From CAZUVM01 sp964623885 (lineage in GTDB: Bacteria > Verrucomicrobiota > Verrucomicrobiia > Limisphaerales > UBA8199), in the NCBI GenBank assembly GCA_964623885.1, contig CAZUVM010000115.1:1-39716 (forward strand): a stretch of DNA of 39,716 nucleotides. The letters run 5' to 3'. The notes beneath the pieces are model-generated. The model made no database searches. It was not told where the DNA came from and was given only the letters and a program-made list of their open reading frames with translations. Below are positions 9,263 to 17,645 of this stretch, in pieces. Made by a program: the position numbers and the translations under genes. Each line of letters begins with the position of its first letter. Within the stretch, counting starts at the first letter, position 1.

Positions 9263-9660
9263 TGTTCTCGCTCTCTCGCTGCGACGTACGCCTTCCGTGC
9301 CCAGAACTCAAGATCAACCTTCGGCCAATCATCTCGGAACAGCGTAAAGGAAACCCACTGGTCGCCGCAGCCGAGATACGGCGCGGCTCCGCTAGCCAGC
9401 GCACGTGTCTTCATGCGCTCATCCAACCTGAAACACGTCGTGTTCATCCCCACCGCAAATGCGAAGATGACACCTTTTGTGGAGGCAAGCACATAAAGAT
9501 ACTGCTGCGAATCCGGACAGAAGATCTGGACATCGCCCAGCGGCTCCAATGCCCTAGTCAAAGCTTCAGCCACATCCGAATGCACGGATAAGCCATCGAG
9601 GCACTTTAGCACTTGCTGATTGATGCTCGTATCCAGCTCCGGCGGGAAATCGTGGCTCAT
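9259..9660 (-). CDS. Hypothetical soluble protein, 133 residues
   Basis: I do not recognise this protein. It is a complete frame starting MSHDFPPELDTSIN and ending AYVAAREREQ, acidic and with no signal peptide or membrane segment. A central 'LYVLASTKGVIFAFAVGMNTTCFRLDERM' region followed by 'WVSFTLFRDDW' and 'DLEFWARKAYVAA' suggests a compact alpha/beta fold. It overlaps the next frame by four bases. Its isolation between a recombinase remnant and REP-like repeats is the kind of setting where cassette or immunity-type orphan genes occur, but nothing in the sequence proves that. Confidence 0.6.
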   Translation of the reverse strand: MSHDFPPELDTSINQQVLKCLDGLSVHSDVAEALTRALEPLGDVQIFCPDSQQYLYVLASTKGVIFAFAVGMNTTCFRLDERMKTRALASGAAPYLGCGDQWVSFTLFRDDWPKVDLEFWARKAYVAAREREQ

Positions 9661-9856
9661 TATCTCAGGCCCAACAAGGTGATTGAGCAGATCTGTCTAT
9701 CTTCCCATTGGGCAGGATAAGGCCAACAAACTTGCCTTCCCACAGTCGACGACTCCCTCTTCACCAACCTAGTAATACTCCCTTTTGAAGCTCACCGTAA
9801 AGCGAAATCGCTCCTCTGCATTTGCCTTGCCTCAAACGCTTCAACATTCCTTGGTA

Positions 9857-9877
9857 GGGACGCCGTCCCGGCGTCCC
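9857..9877. repeat. Perfect 9-base palindromic repeat
   Basis: Arms gggacgccg and cggcgtccc are perfectly complementary around a 3-base centre. It lies in a gene-free stretch and resembles dispersed GC-rich hairpin repeats; no T-run follows, so it is not a typical terminator. Confidence 0.6.
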
Positions 9878-9950
9878 CATCCAACTCTCAATTCTCTCCA
9901 TGCCGTGCAACTTCGACCTCGACGCTTTGCGAAGTCCGGCGGATGCAACG

Positions 9951-10000
9951 GGTTGAAAGTTGAGCATTGAAGGTTGGGGATTCTCACCCTTCAACTTTCA
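9951..10000. repeat. REP-like inverted repeat, copy 2
   Basis: Perfect 10-base arms tgaaagttga (9954-9963) and tcaactttca (9991-10000) enclose 'gcattgaaggttgggg...'. The 'gggttgaRagttgagc...tgaRggtt' order is shared with the repeat at 8736-8813, so the two are probably members of one family. Confidence 0.6.
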
Positions 10001-10265
10001 TCAGCCGAAAAGGGGTTAATGAGATTGTCATATCCCGCACGCTACCCAACCTTAACTCCCGAGCGCCTTTATTCCAAGAACCAGATTTATTGTACAATCT
10101 CATTAACGGACCCCTTCCTTTCTACAAAAACCTTAAGATTCAGCTCTCTCGCAACCCCTTCGCCCCTCGGCAGTTCTATGTCCGCATGGTTCGCCCTGTT
10201 CTGGGGTGGGTCTTCAGTCCCGCTCGCCTTGTGGAACTTCACGCGTATCTGCGCCTCCAACCAAC

Positions 10266-11918
10266 ATGAAGAAATGCACGAGAGCTTTTTCCCACAGTTT
10301 CCATTTGTTGATCTTAATGGGCTTCGCCGCGTCTGCCGCTGCTCAAGACGTCTCCATTCCCGATCCCGGGCTGAACGCCGCGGTCCGCGCCGCCTTGAAC
10401 AAACCTTCCTCGCCTATCACGCAGCAGGACATGCTGAGCCTGACGAACCTCGACGCCAGTCGCCGTGGCGTGCAACGCATTGACGGATTGGAGACGGCTC
10501 GCAATTTGGTGTCGTTGAACCTCCAAATCAACGTCCTGACCAATGTCGCCATTCCATCTGCGCTGACCGAACTGGTCAGCCTCGATCTCAGCGCTAACTC
10601 ACTGACGAACTGCATCATTCCGAACGGTCTGACGAACCTTGGCTCGCTGGTGCTTGAGGGCAATTCGCTGCGGGACCTCGTCTTGCCCTCCGATCTCGTC
10701 CGGTTGCAGAATCTTGATTTGGAAGGCAATCAACTCGCCAATTTCAACAGTTTGTCGAACCTTGCCGCGCTTGTTTCGCTCGACCTTGGATTTAATTCGT
10801 TCTCTGACTTCTCGTGCCCGTCCAGCCTGACCAATCTGAGCACGTTTTATTTCGCTGGTAATCCTCTGACGAACGCGGTCTTTCCAGCAGGACTTTCACT
10901 CTTGAGCGAGTTGAATCTATCCCAGAACCTGCTCACCAGTTTCACACTGCCTGCCGGCATGACAAATCTCGCCGAGCTTGACCTTGCGTTTAATCAACTT
11001 ACGACCGTGACCTTGCCAACCGATCTGCAGAACCTCACGGAACTTAACCTTTCTTTCAACCAGTTCGGTCGCCTCGGTCTGCCGGCGAACCTGGCCAGCC
11101 TGCAGACTCTGCTCCTTCGCTCGAATCTCTTTGCCACTTTCAGTGCCCCGGAAGATCTCCCCAGTCTTAGGCTTCTGGATGTGAGCGCAAATCCACAACT
11201 CACGGACGTCACTCTGCCCGGAACCCTGAGCAACCTGACGACACTCCGTCTTTCGGAAAATAGACTTGGCAACTTTACGTTGCCGGCGGGCCCGACCAAT
11301 TTGGCGCAAATCAACCTCAGCGACAATCAACTGACGAACATCGTGCTGCCCCCGGGGCTGGAGCATTTGGAAACCCTCGACCTTGGCGGCAATCGGCTCA
11401 CCAGCTTGACGCTCCCGCCCGGCCTGACGCATCTGACCGGCCTTTTCCTGGTCGGCAATCTACTGACCAACCTGACCCTGCCACCTGACATGACCCAATT
11501 GCAGGCCGTTAGCTTCCTGGCCAACCCGCTGACCACGCTGGTACTGTCCGAACCATTGGCGGGTTCGACAAATCTAAGCATCAATCTGACGACGATTTCG
11601 ACGCTGCAGAATCAAGGCCTCTCAGTGTTCATCTATCCGCTGACGGTGCAACTCATCCGTATTCAACTCTCACCGGCAGGCTTTCAGTTTGAGATCACCG
11701 GCCCGCCCGGACTTTACGCTGTTGGCAGTTCAACCAACCTCGCACTTACACAATTTAGCAAGTTGGCCGTAGTGACGAACACGCTCGGCACGATCTTATT
11801 CACGGACACAACCGCGCCTTTGTCCCCTTTGAAGTTCTACAACGCGTTCCTGGAAAGCCCGCCCGCGGATGTGGTTGGTACGCCCTTCATGGTAATGAAA
11901 CGTCCGGATTGGTTCTAA
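10266..11918 (+). CDS. Secreted leucine-rich-repeat protein
   Basis: The start at 10266 gives MKKCTRAFSHSFHLLILMGFAASAAAQ, a clean signal peptide, so earlier starts are rejected; the product is 550 residues. A cap (IPDPGLNAAVRAALNKP...ITQQDMLSLTNLDAS) precedes the repeats and resembles the bacterial extracellular LRR cap. About sixteen repeats of 22-23 residues follow, with consensus 'NLxxLxLxxNxLTNxxLPxGLT', covering roughly residues 65-450. The last 90 residues hold a 'FQFEITGPPGLYAVGSSTNLALTQF' segment, a C-terminal domain common on verrucomicrobial exported proteins, and end PDWF. Expected role: protein-protein or glycan binding outside the cell. No enzyme motif is present. Confidence 0.9.
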   Translation: MKKCTRAFSHSFHLLILMGFAASAAAQDVSIPDPGLNAAVRAALNKPSSPITQQDMLSLTNLDASRRGVQRIDGLETARNLVSLNLQINVLTNVAIPSALTELVSLDLSANSLTNCIIPNGLTNLGSLVLEGNSLRDLVLPSDLVRLQNLDLEGNQLANFNSLSNLAALVSLDLGFNSFSDFSCPSSLTNLSTFYFAGNPLTNAVFPAGLSLLSELNLSQNLLTSFTLPAGMTNLAELDLAFNQLTTVTLPTDLQNLTELNLSFNQFGRLGLPANLASLQTLLLRSNLFATFSAPEDLPSLRLLDVSANPQLTDVTLPGTLSNLTTLRLSENRLGNFTLPAGPTNLAQINLSDNQLTNIVLPPGLEHLETLDLGGNRLTSLTLPPGLTHLTGLFLVGNLLTNLTLPPDMTQLQAVSFLANPLTTLVLSEPLAGSTNLSINLTTISTLQNQGLSVFIYPLTVQLIRIQLSPAGFQFEITGPPGLYAVGSSTNLALTQFSKLAVVTNTLGTILFTDTTAPLSPLKFYNAFLESPPADVVGTPFMVMKRPDWF

Positions 11919-12003
11919 AAGGGCTGCCGTGGCTGGTTGCGCGAAAAGCCAATGCTAAATGTCGTACGCTGAACCGTGAGCAAGAGCGCACATCATCATT
12001 GAC

Positions 12004-12636
12004 TCACACGCTTTCCTTGAGAGGTTGCGCCCGTTTCGGAGTGAATTGTTTTCTCGACGATTCGGAAGGTGCGGCAGCGCAAGGCAGCAGGACAAGGCCG
12101 AGCGCACAAAGTCCAAAGCCGGACAGTACAAACGGCGGACGCTCTGGACGGGGAAGACCGCTCATGTGAACGAGGAGCAGCACGCCGCCGATGAGCAGCG
12201 GAACCCCTGTGACCGACACAAGCAACTGGCCATGTGCGGCTCGCGATATGACGATGGCGACGCCCCCCGCAATGGCAGCGACGAACGGCAAAAGCACGAG
12301 ATGGGTTGCAGCGTTCACGAGAGTCAGCGACAGTTCGGCGCGCCGTTGCAGTGCCACCCAAAGCAGCGCTGCCAAACAGGCGAACAGCATCCCGCCTTCG
12401 ATGGCTAAGATCGCGCTTATCAGCGACGAGCGAACTGCGACTGCGGCGGCGGTAAGCACGATAATCCCCATTGCTGCGGCCGGAACTATCGCGTTCCATG
12501 GCGCCAGCAGTCTTACGAATTGCTCCAGCGCGATATTTGTGAATTCAACCAGGCCAAAAGCGATGGCGACAAACAGGACCCACCGAGGCACATACATTCG
12601 GCAGGCCAACATACCACGATTCGGAAACCGTTCCAT
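12004..12636 (-). CDS. Polytopic membrane protein, six predicted helices, unknown function
   Basis: From the ATG at 12636 the product is 210 residues; starts at 12642 or 12597 and a TTG further up at 12729 are possible, and none has a good ribosome binding site. Six hydrophobic segments are visible: WVLFVAIAFGLVEFTNIAL, IVPAAAMGIIVLTAAAVAV, ISAILAIEGGMLFACLAALL, THLVLLPFVAAIAGGVAIVI, VSVTGVPLLIGGVLLLV and LSGFGLCALGLVLLPCAAA. The tail SESSRKQFTPKRAQPLKESV is basic and would face the cytoplasm. No family was recognised and no catalytic motif seen. It is convergent with the LRR gene, 85 bases away. Overlapping frames on the other strand are low-complexity shadows. Confidence 0.55.
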   Translation of the reverse strand: MERFPNRGMLACRMYVPRWVLFVAIAFGLVEFTNIALEQFVRLLAPWNAIVPAAAMGIIVLTAAAVAVRSSLISAILAIEGGMLFACLAALLWVALQRRAELSLTLVNAATHLVLLPFVAAIAGGVAIVISRAAHGQLLVSVTGVPLLIGGVLLLVHMSGLPRPERPPFVLSGFGLCALGLVLLPCAAAPSESSRKQFTPKRAQPLKESV

Positions 12637-13119
12637 TGTCATGCGGTCTAACGTGGAGCCGAGCAGCAGCGGCCGGAAGCTGGACAGGGACGAAGCCAAG
12701 GAGTGGCGAATCTCCCTGCGCCTACGCAAGCAGCAGGGCTGGCGGCTGTCGGCTCCGGCGAAAAGTTCGGCGGGGTCATACCAGCAAGGTATCAGCGGAG
12801 CCTGACGGTCCTAAATATCCTCTTACCAGTTTCATAGTCATTCGTGCTTATGCAGGCCATTCCCGATCAAAAACCACCAAACCCAAGCAATTCACCCATG
12901 TTTAACCCGGTTCCCTCGTCCGATCCATGTTTCACTTTTTGCACCACTTTGCACCACTTTGCGGCGATTCTGCACGCGCATCCCCTTTTTCAAAGTGTTT
13001 CAAACCTAAAAAACGAGAAATCCCATACCTAAGCACTTCACTTATGTTTAAGCGAAGTAACCAACACGCGTTCTTCAACCTTGAATGTTGGCGGACTTTA
13101 ACGTAACTAAACGCGGAAA
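12637..13119. other. Intergenic region upstream of the nuo cluster
   Basis: This 483-base stretch lies between the divergent membrane-protein gene and nuoJ. It holds an exact 10-base tandem pair gcaccacttt at 12941-12960 and a 25-base imperfect direct repeat (12881-12905 and 13027-13051). It must contain the promoter for nuoJKLMMN, but I could not identify a -35/-10 pair with confidence. Confidence 0.5.
12881..13051. repeat. Imperfect 25-base direct repeat pair
   Basis: The units at 12881-12905 and 13027-13051 match at 21 of 25 positions and share the core 'aagca-ttcac--atgtttaa'. They are 146 bases apart and the second lies about 70 bases before nuoJ. They may be regulatory half-sites or a duplicated intergenic fragment. 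Confidence 0.55.
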
Positions 13120-13668
13120 ATGAGCCCAGTTTTTGTCCTCCTCGCGGCTGTTACTGTCGCCGGCGCCATCGCGGCCATGACACTGCGAAATCTGGTGCAC
13201 TGCGCTCTGGCGTTGGCGGTTGCCTTCGCCGGCCTGGCCTCGCTCTATCTTCAGCTCGATGCCCAGTTCGTCGGTTTCGCCCAACTGCTGATCTATATTG
13301 GCGCGGTGGCGATTCTCATCGTCTTTGCCATCATGCTGACCCGCGGCACCGAAGCCTCGGGGCAACCGATCCTCTCTTCCAAATGGTGCCTCAGCATCGG
13401 CGTAGCAGTGGCGGTATTCGGAACTTTGGCCGGCGTGCTGCTCTCCAGCAAGGCCGTTGCTCGTGCATCTCTTTCGGACTCCGGCGCTACCGTGCGCCAA
13501 ATTGGCGACCAACTCATGACCCGTTACGTGCTCCCGCTCGAAGTCATTGGCCTGCTGCTGACCGTCGCCCTGATCGGCGCAGTCATCATCGCCATGCGCG
13601 AACCGCCGCAACCCGCCAATGCCTCCCCCGCAACCACCGCTCCAGCAACCCACCCAGCCGCTCACTGA
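13120..13668 (+). CDS. nuoJ: NADH-quinone oxidoreductase subunit J
   Basis: Membrane subunit of complex I, next to the quinone-binding module and part of the link between electron transfer and proton pumping. The 182-residue protein has five hydrophobic segments and the family motif YIGAVAILIVFAIML in the third helix (residues about 65-79). The tail after residue 165 is Pro/Ala/Thr-rich and not conserved. It opens the cluster; a weak GGAAA stands directly before the ATG. nuoK follows after 5 bases. Confidence 0.95.
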   Translation: MSPVFVLLAAVTVAGAIAAMTLRNLVHCALALAVAFAGLASLYLQLDAQFVGFAQLLIYIGAVAILIVFAIMLTRGTEASGQPILSSKWCLSIGVAVAVFGTLAGVLLSSKAVARASLSDSGATVRQIGDQLMTRYVLPLEVIGLLLTVALIGAVIIAMREPPQPANASPATTAPATHPAAH

Positions 13669-13673
13669 TTTCC

Positions 13674-13985
13674 ATGGCTCCGCTTCAAAGTTATCTCCTG
13701 CTCTCGGCTTTGCTCTTTTCCATCGGCCTCGCCGGCGCCCTTGCGCGCCGCAATGCGATCATCGTCCTGATTGGCATCGAGCTCATGCTCAACGCCGCCA
13801 ATCTCAATTTCATCGCGTTCTGGCGCTTTGGCCCGAATCCAGAGGCGGCCACGGGAATTATTTTTGTCCTGTTCTCCATCGGTGTCGCCGCCGCCGAAGC
13901 GGCCGTCGGCCTGGCGCTTATTATTTCCATTTATCGCCATTATCGAACGACGAATGTCGATCAGCTTGACGCGCTTAAAGGCTAA
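13674..13985 (+). CDS. nuoK: NADH-quinone oxidoreductase subunit K
   Basis: This 103-residue protein has the usual NuoK length and three membrane helices. The start at 13674 gives MAPLQSYLLLSALLFSIGLAGALARRN, the standard NuoK N-terminus, so longer frames are rejected. It carries the two conserved membrane glutamates in GIELMLNAANLNFIAF and AAEAAVGLALI, which are needed for proton transfer in studied enzymes. It sits 5 bases after nuoJ and 6 bases before nuoL and so is part of the same transcript. Confidence 0.95.
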   Translation: MAPLQSYLLLSALLFSIGLAGALARRNAIIVLIGIELMLNAANLNFIAFWRFGPNPEAATGIIFVLFSIGVAAAEAAVGLALIISIYRHYRTTNVDQLDALKG

Positions 13986-13991
13986 GCCAGG

Positions 13992-16097
13992 ATGATCCGC
14001 TACCTCTGGCTCATTCCTGCTTTGCCGTTGCTGGCGGCCGGCCTCAGCGCCGTGGCGCCACAGCGCCGACGCAGATTCGCCGCCTCACTGGCCATCGGCT
14101 CGATGGCGCTTGCCCTCGTTCTCTCTTGCTTCGCATTCGCCGATGTTCTGTCCCACTCGGGTGAAAGCGCGCGCCAATTTTGCAATTTTCCCTGGTTCCA
14201 ATTCGGCGACACCTGGTTGCGGCTTGGTTGGGTGCTCGATCCGCTTTCCGCCGTCATGCTGGTCATGGTGTGTTTTGTCGGCCTGTTGATCTTCATCTAC
14301 AGCACCGGCTACATGGCGCATGACGAGAATTTCACGCGCTTCTTTTGCTTTCTGTCCCTGTTCGCGGCCGCCATGCTCGGGCTGGTCATTTCCAATAGTC
14401 TCCTGCTGTTGTTCATTTGCTGGGAGTTGGTGGGCCTCACCTCTTATCTCCTGATCGGGTTTTGGTATCACAAACCCGCCGCCGCGGCCGCGGCGAAAAA
14501 GGCTTTCATAGTCACCCGCATTGGCGACCTGGCTTTGCTGCTGGGCATGGTCTGGCTCTATTCGCAAGCCGGCACGCTTTTATTTTATGACCACGATCGC
14601 GGTTGCCTCGAGCAATCGGCACTGACCAATCTGCTCACCCGTGGTACCAGCCTCGGCCTGGCCGCCTCGACTGGAATCGGCTTGCTGATCTTCTGCGGCG
14701 CCGTCGGCAAGTCCGGACAAGTTCCTCTCCACGTCTGGCTCCCCGACGCCATGGAAGGCCCGACTCCGGTCAGCGCGCTCATCCACGCCGCCACCATGGT
14801 CGCGGCCGGCGTGTTCCTCGTCGCCCGCGTTTACCCATTGATGTCCATTTCGTCGCTGCCCGTCTCCTCTGCACTCACGGTGGTGACGTGGGTCGGCGCT
14901 GTCACGGCGGTTTTCGCCGCCACGATCGCGGTGGCGCAAACGGACATCAAACGCATCCTTGCTTATTCCACGGTGTCGCAACTCGGTTTCATGATGATCG
15001 GGCTGGGCGTTGGCGGCGTTGCGGTCGGGATGTTTCATTTGATCACTCACGCATTTTTCAAAGCACTTCTGTTCCTGGGCGCCGGCTCCGTTATTCACGG
15101 CTGTCACCATGAGCAGGACGTCCGTTGCATGGGCGGCCTGCGCAAATTCATGCCGGTCACGTTTGCCACTTACGCGATCGGCATGCTCGCCCTTTGCGGC
15201 TTTCCACTGCTCTTCTCCGGTTTTTGGAGCAAGGACGAAATCCTTCACACCGCCTCGCTCTGGAGCGTATCGCATTGGCCGTTCTATCTCGGCGTAATCG
15301 GTGCGCTCTTGACGGCATTTTACATGACCCGCCAGATCTGTTTCGTGTTCTTCGGCAATTGCCGATTGTCGCTCGGCAAAACAACCAGCTCCGAGCAACG
15401 CACCGTCGAACACGCGGGGGCCCCGGCCAAAGAACATCCCCGCCTCGAATTGCCTCCCGAACCCGCCGAAAGCCCGCGCGAGATGGTCGTTCCACTCATG
15501 ATCCTTGCGGCTTTTTCGGTCCTGCTCGGATTCATTGGCACGCCCGCCTGGCCCTGGTTCCAGAGTTTGTTGGAAGGCGAGCAGCCCACAGTCCAATTCG
15601 CAAAGCTGTTCGAACCCGGCACCCTGTCCGTGATGGCGACCTCCACCGTGATCGTCTTTCTCGGTCTCGGCCTGGGCTGGTGGTTATATGGCCGCAAACC
15701 TGTCACTGCCTCCGAAGAACCCGATGTCCTCGAACGTGTCTGGCCAAATGCTTTTACCCTGCTGCGCCGCAAATACTTTATCGACGAAGCTTACGAATGG
15801 GCCATCGTCGGCCTCAATGCCTGGTGGGCGCGGACTGCCGATCTGCTCGACACCTTCCTTTGGAACGGGCTCGTTCAATTGGTTGCTTATATCATTGTTG
15901 GCCTCGCCTGGGTCGACCGCGTCTTCGATGAGTTCGTCATCAACCTTGGTTTCGACAAAACTTGCCAGGGCGTTTCGAACGGGGGCGGCCTGCTCTCGCG
16001 CTTACAGAACGGACGCGTGCAAAGCTATCTCCGCATCATCGGTATCAGCCTCGTCGTGCTGACACTGATCTTAATCTGGGGGTGCCGCGCCTCATGA
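13992..16097 (+). CDS. nuoL: NADH-quinone oxidoreductase subunit L, with extended C-terminal lateral helix
   Basis: This is the distal antiporter-like proton-pumping subunit of complex I. The 701-residue protein is longer than E. coli NuoL (613). It has the conserved helix-5 glutamate (FICWELVGLTSYLLIGFW) and helix-7 lysine (GAVGKSGQVPLHVWLPDAMEGPTPVSALIHAATMVAAG). A hydrophilic insert (SSEQRTVEHAG...) at about residues 465-490 precedes the last transmembrane helices. Between KYFIDEAYEW and LSRLQNGRVQ, the lateral-helix region, I count about 80 residues where the usual NuoL I recall has about 55. Extra length there is expected if a second NuoM must be spanned. The stop overlaps the next start by ATGA. 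Confidence 0.93.
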   Translation: MIRYLWLIPALPLLAAGLSAVAPQRRRRFAASLAIGSMALALVLSCFAFADVLSHSGESARQFCNFPWFQFGDTWLRLGWVLDPLSAVMLVMVCFVGLLIFIYSTGYMAHDENFTRFFCFLSLFAAAMLGLVISNSLLLLFICWELVGLTSYLLIGFWYHKPAAAAAAKKAFIVTRIGDLALLLGMVWLYSQAGTLLFYDHDRGCLEQSALTNLLTRGTSLGLAASTGIGLLIFCGAVGKSGQVPLHVWLPDAMEGPTPVSALIHAATMVAAGVFLVARVYPLMSISSLPVSSALTVVTWVGAVTAVFAATIAVAQTDIKRILAYSTVSQLGFMMIGLGVGGVAVGMFHLITHAFFKALLFLGAGSVIHGCHHEQDVRCMGGLRKFMPVTFATYAIGMLALCGFPLLFSGFWSKDEILHTASLWSVSHWPFYLGVIGALLTAFYMTRQICFVFFGNCRLSLGKTTSSEQRTVEHAGAPAKEHPRLELPPEPAESPREMVVPLMILAAFSVLLGFIGTPAWPWFQSLLEGEQPTVQFAKLFEPGTLSVMATSTVIVFLGLGLGWWLYGRKPVTASEEPDVLERVWPNAFTLLRRKYFIDEAYEWAIVGLNAWWARTADLLDTFLWNGLVQLVAYIIVGLAWVDRVFDEFVINLGFDKTCQGVSNGGGLLSRLQNGRVQSYLRIIGISLVVLTLILIWGCRAS

Positions 16098-17644
16098 GTT
16101 CGTTCCACTGGCTTAGCATCCTGACGTTTCTGCCGCTCGCCGGTGGTCTGCTTGTTTTAGCTGCGCCCCGGGAACTCGCGCGTCGCTTGGCGCTGGCCGT
16201 TAGTCTCGGCTGCCTGGCTTTGGCGATCACTCTTTGGTTCCGGTTCGACCCTGCCTCCGGCGCTCTCCAGTTCGAGGAGGGTCCCGCCGACTGGATTCCT
16301 ACGCTCGCGGTGCAATATCATCTGGGTGCTGATGGCCTGAGCCTTCTTCTGCTGCTGCTCTCGGCGATTCTGGTGCCGATGTCCTTGCTTGCCTCGTGGC
16401 GGATCACCGAGCGCGCGCCGCTTTACTTCGCCCTGGTGCTCTTTCTTGAAGCCGGCCTGTTCGGCACGTTCAGCGCTCTCAACTTTTTTCATTGGTTCAT
16501 CTTCTGGGAACTAAGCCTCATCCCCGCTTTCTTCCTGATTAAACTGTGGGGCGGCCCGCTGCGCACCCAGGCCGCCACACAATTCTTCGTCTATACCATG
16601 GCGGGAAGTGTGGCGATGCTCCTGTCCTTTCTTGCCATTTTCCTCGCCACGCACCAATTCGATTTCACCACGCTTGCTAACCTCGGCCGGAACGGGTCGC
16701 TGAGCTCCACCCTTGCCGACCAACTCGGCTGGCCTAACCTGACGGCGCGACGGCTCTCGCTGGTAATTTTCTTTGGCGCTTTCCTCGGTTTGGCCGTGAA
16801 GGTTCCGCTGATGCCCTTCCACACCTGGTTGCCCGCTGCCTACGCTGAGGCGCCTACGGGAACAACCATGCTGCTCACTGGCGCCATGTCTAAGATGGGC
16901 GTGTACGGATTTCTTCGCATTCTCCTCCCTATCTTTCCCGAGGAGCTGCGCTGGGTTTCCACTCCTCTGCTATGGCTGGCGGTGCTCACGATTGTTTTTT
17001 CCGCCGGCGCCGCTTTCGCGCAACGCGATCTCAAACGCGTCTTCGCCTACTCATCCATTAACCACCTCGGTTACTGCCTGCTGGGCGTGTTCGCCGTGTT
17101 GCGTTCGGCCGGCATCGCCGCTTCCCCGTTAACAGAAAAGGCTGCCGCCCTGGACGGCGTCATTCTGCAGATGTTCAATCACGGCCTCACCGCCGCCACG
17201 GTCTTCTGGTTCATCGGCTTTCTCGAAGAACGCGGTCATGGACTACGCGGTTTAAATGACTTCGGTGGGTTGCGAAAAGTAGCGCCTGTGCTGTGCGGTC
17301 TGATGGGCATCGCGCTCTTCTCCTTACTTGGCCTGCCGGGGCTGAATGGATTTATCGGCGAGTTCCTTATTTTCAAGGGCGCTTTTCCGCTGGCCACCTG
17401 GGCGACGGCCCTCTCTGCTGTCGGCTTGCTGCTGACCGCTGTTTTCATTCTCACTTTATCTCAACGCGTCTTCCATGGACCGCTCAATGAGCGATGGTCC
17501 AAACTCGCCGACCTGACGGTGTCCGAACGATTACTCGTCTTGCCGGGAATCGTGTTGATGTTTGTTCTGGGCATTTACCCGCAACTCGTGCTCGGCGCCA
17601 TTAACTCCACCGTCTGGCAAATGGTCCAGCACCTGAGGTTCTGA
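16094..17644 (+). CDS. nuoM: NADH-quinone oxidoreductase subunit M, first copy
   Basis: Antiporter-like proton-pumping subunit with about 14 membrane helices, 516 residues. The ATG at 16094 overlaps the nuoL stop, so a longer upstream start is rejected. Conserved residues are present: the helix-5 glutamate (FIFWELSLIPAFFLIKLWGG), the helix-7 lysine K236 (LAVKVPLMPFHTWLP), the helix-8 region (LLTGAMSKMGVYGFLRI) and the helix-12 glutamate (GFIGEFLIFKG). The motif after PFHTWLP is AAYAEAP, not the common DAHTEAP. It is followed after one base by a second nuoM. It looks like the canonical copy. Confidence 0.93.
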   Translation: MSSFHWLSILTFLPLAGGLLVLAAPRELARRLALAVSLGCLALAITLWFRFDPASGALQFEEGPADWIPTLAVQYHLGADGLSLLLLLLSAILVPMSLLASWRITERAPLYFALVLFLEAGLFGTFSALNFFHWFIFWELSLIPAFFLIKLWGGPLRTQAATQFFVYTMAGSVAMLLSFLAIFLATHQFDFTTLANLGRNGSLSSTLADQLGWPNLTARRLSLVIFFGAFLGLAVKVPLMPFHTWLPAAYAEAPTGTTMLLTGAMSKMGVYGFLRILLPIFPEELRWVSTPLLWLAVLTIVFSAGAAFAQRDLKRVFAYSSINHLGYCLLGVFAVLRSAGIAASPLTEKAAALDGVILQMFNHGLTAATVFWFIGFLEERGHGLRGLNDFGGLRKVAPVLCGLMGIALFSLLGLPGLNGFIGEFLIFKGAFPLATWATALSAVGLLLTAVFILTLSQRVFHGPLNERWSKLADLTVSERLLVLPGIVLMFVLGIYPQLVLGAINSTVWQMVQHLRF

Positions 17645-17645
17645 C

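Larger units (their letters stand above)
9661..10265. other. Intergenic, 605 bases, with repeats
   Basis: No convincing gene is seen on either strand. It contains the palindrome at 9857-9877 and the REP-like repeat at 9951-10000. A putative ribosome binding site and promoter for the LRR gene would lie near its right end, but no clear -35/-10 pair could be picked by eye. Confidence 0.6.

Noticed and set aside
8808..9404. 198-codon reverse frame overlapping the truncated secreted-protein tail
   Set aside because: Its sequence is Arg/Glu-rich without domain features, while the other frame ends in a recognisable 'YYRLVYP' domain.
13383..13673. Extended upstream start for nuoK
   Set aside because: The extra residues overlap nuoJ and do not resemble NuoK; the ATG at 13674 gives the normal length and N-terminus.
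14580..15596. 338-codon reverse frame inside nuoL
   Set aside because: It is an antisense shadow with low-complexity charged composition; nuoL is certain on the forward strand.
15962..16093. Extended upstream start for the first nuoM
   Set aside because: It would overlap the nuoL end by 130 bases, and the added sequence is Arg-rich and not a membrane protein.
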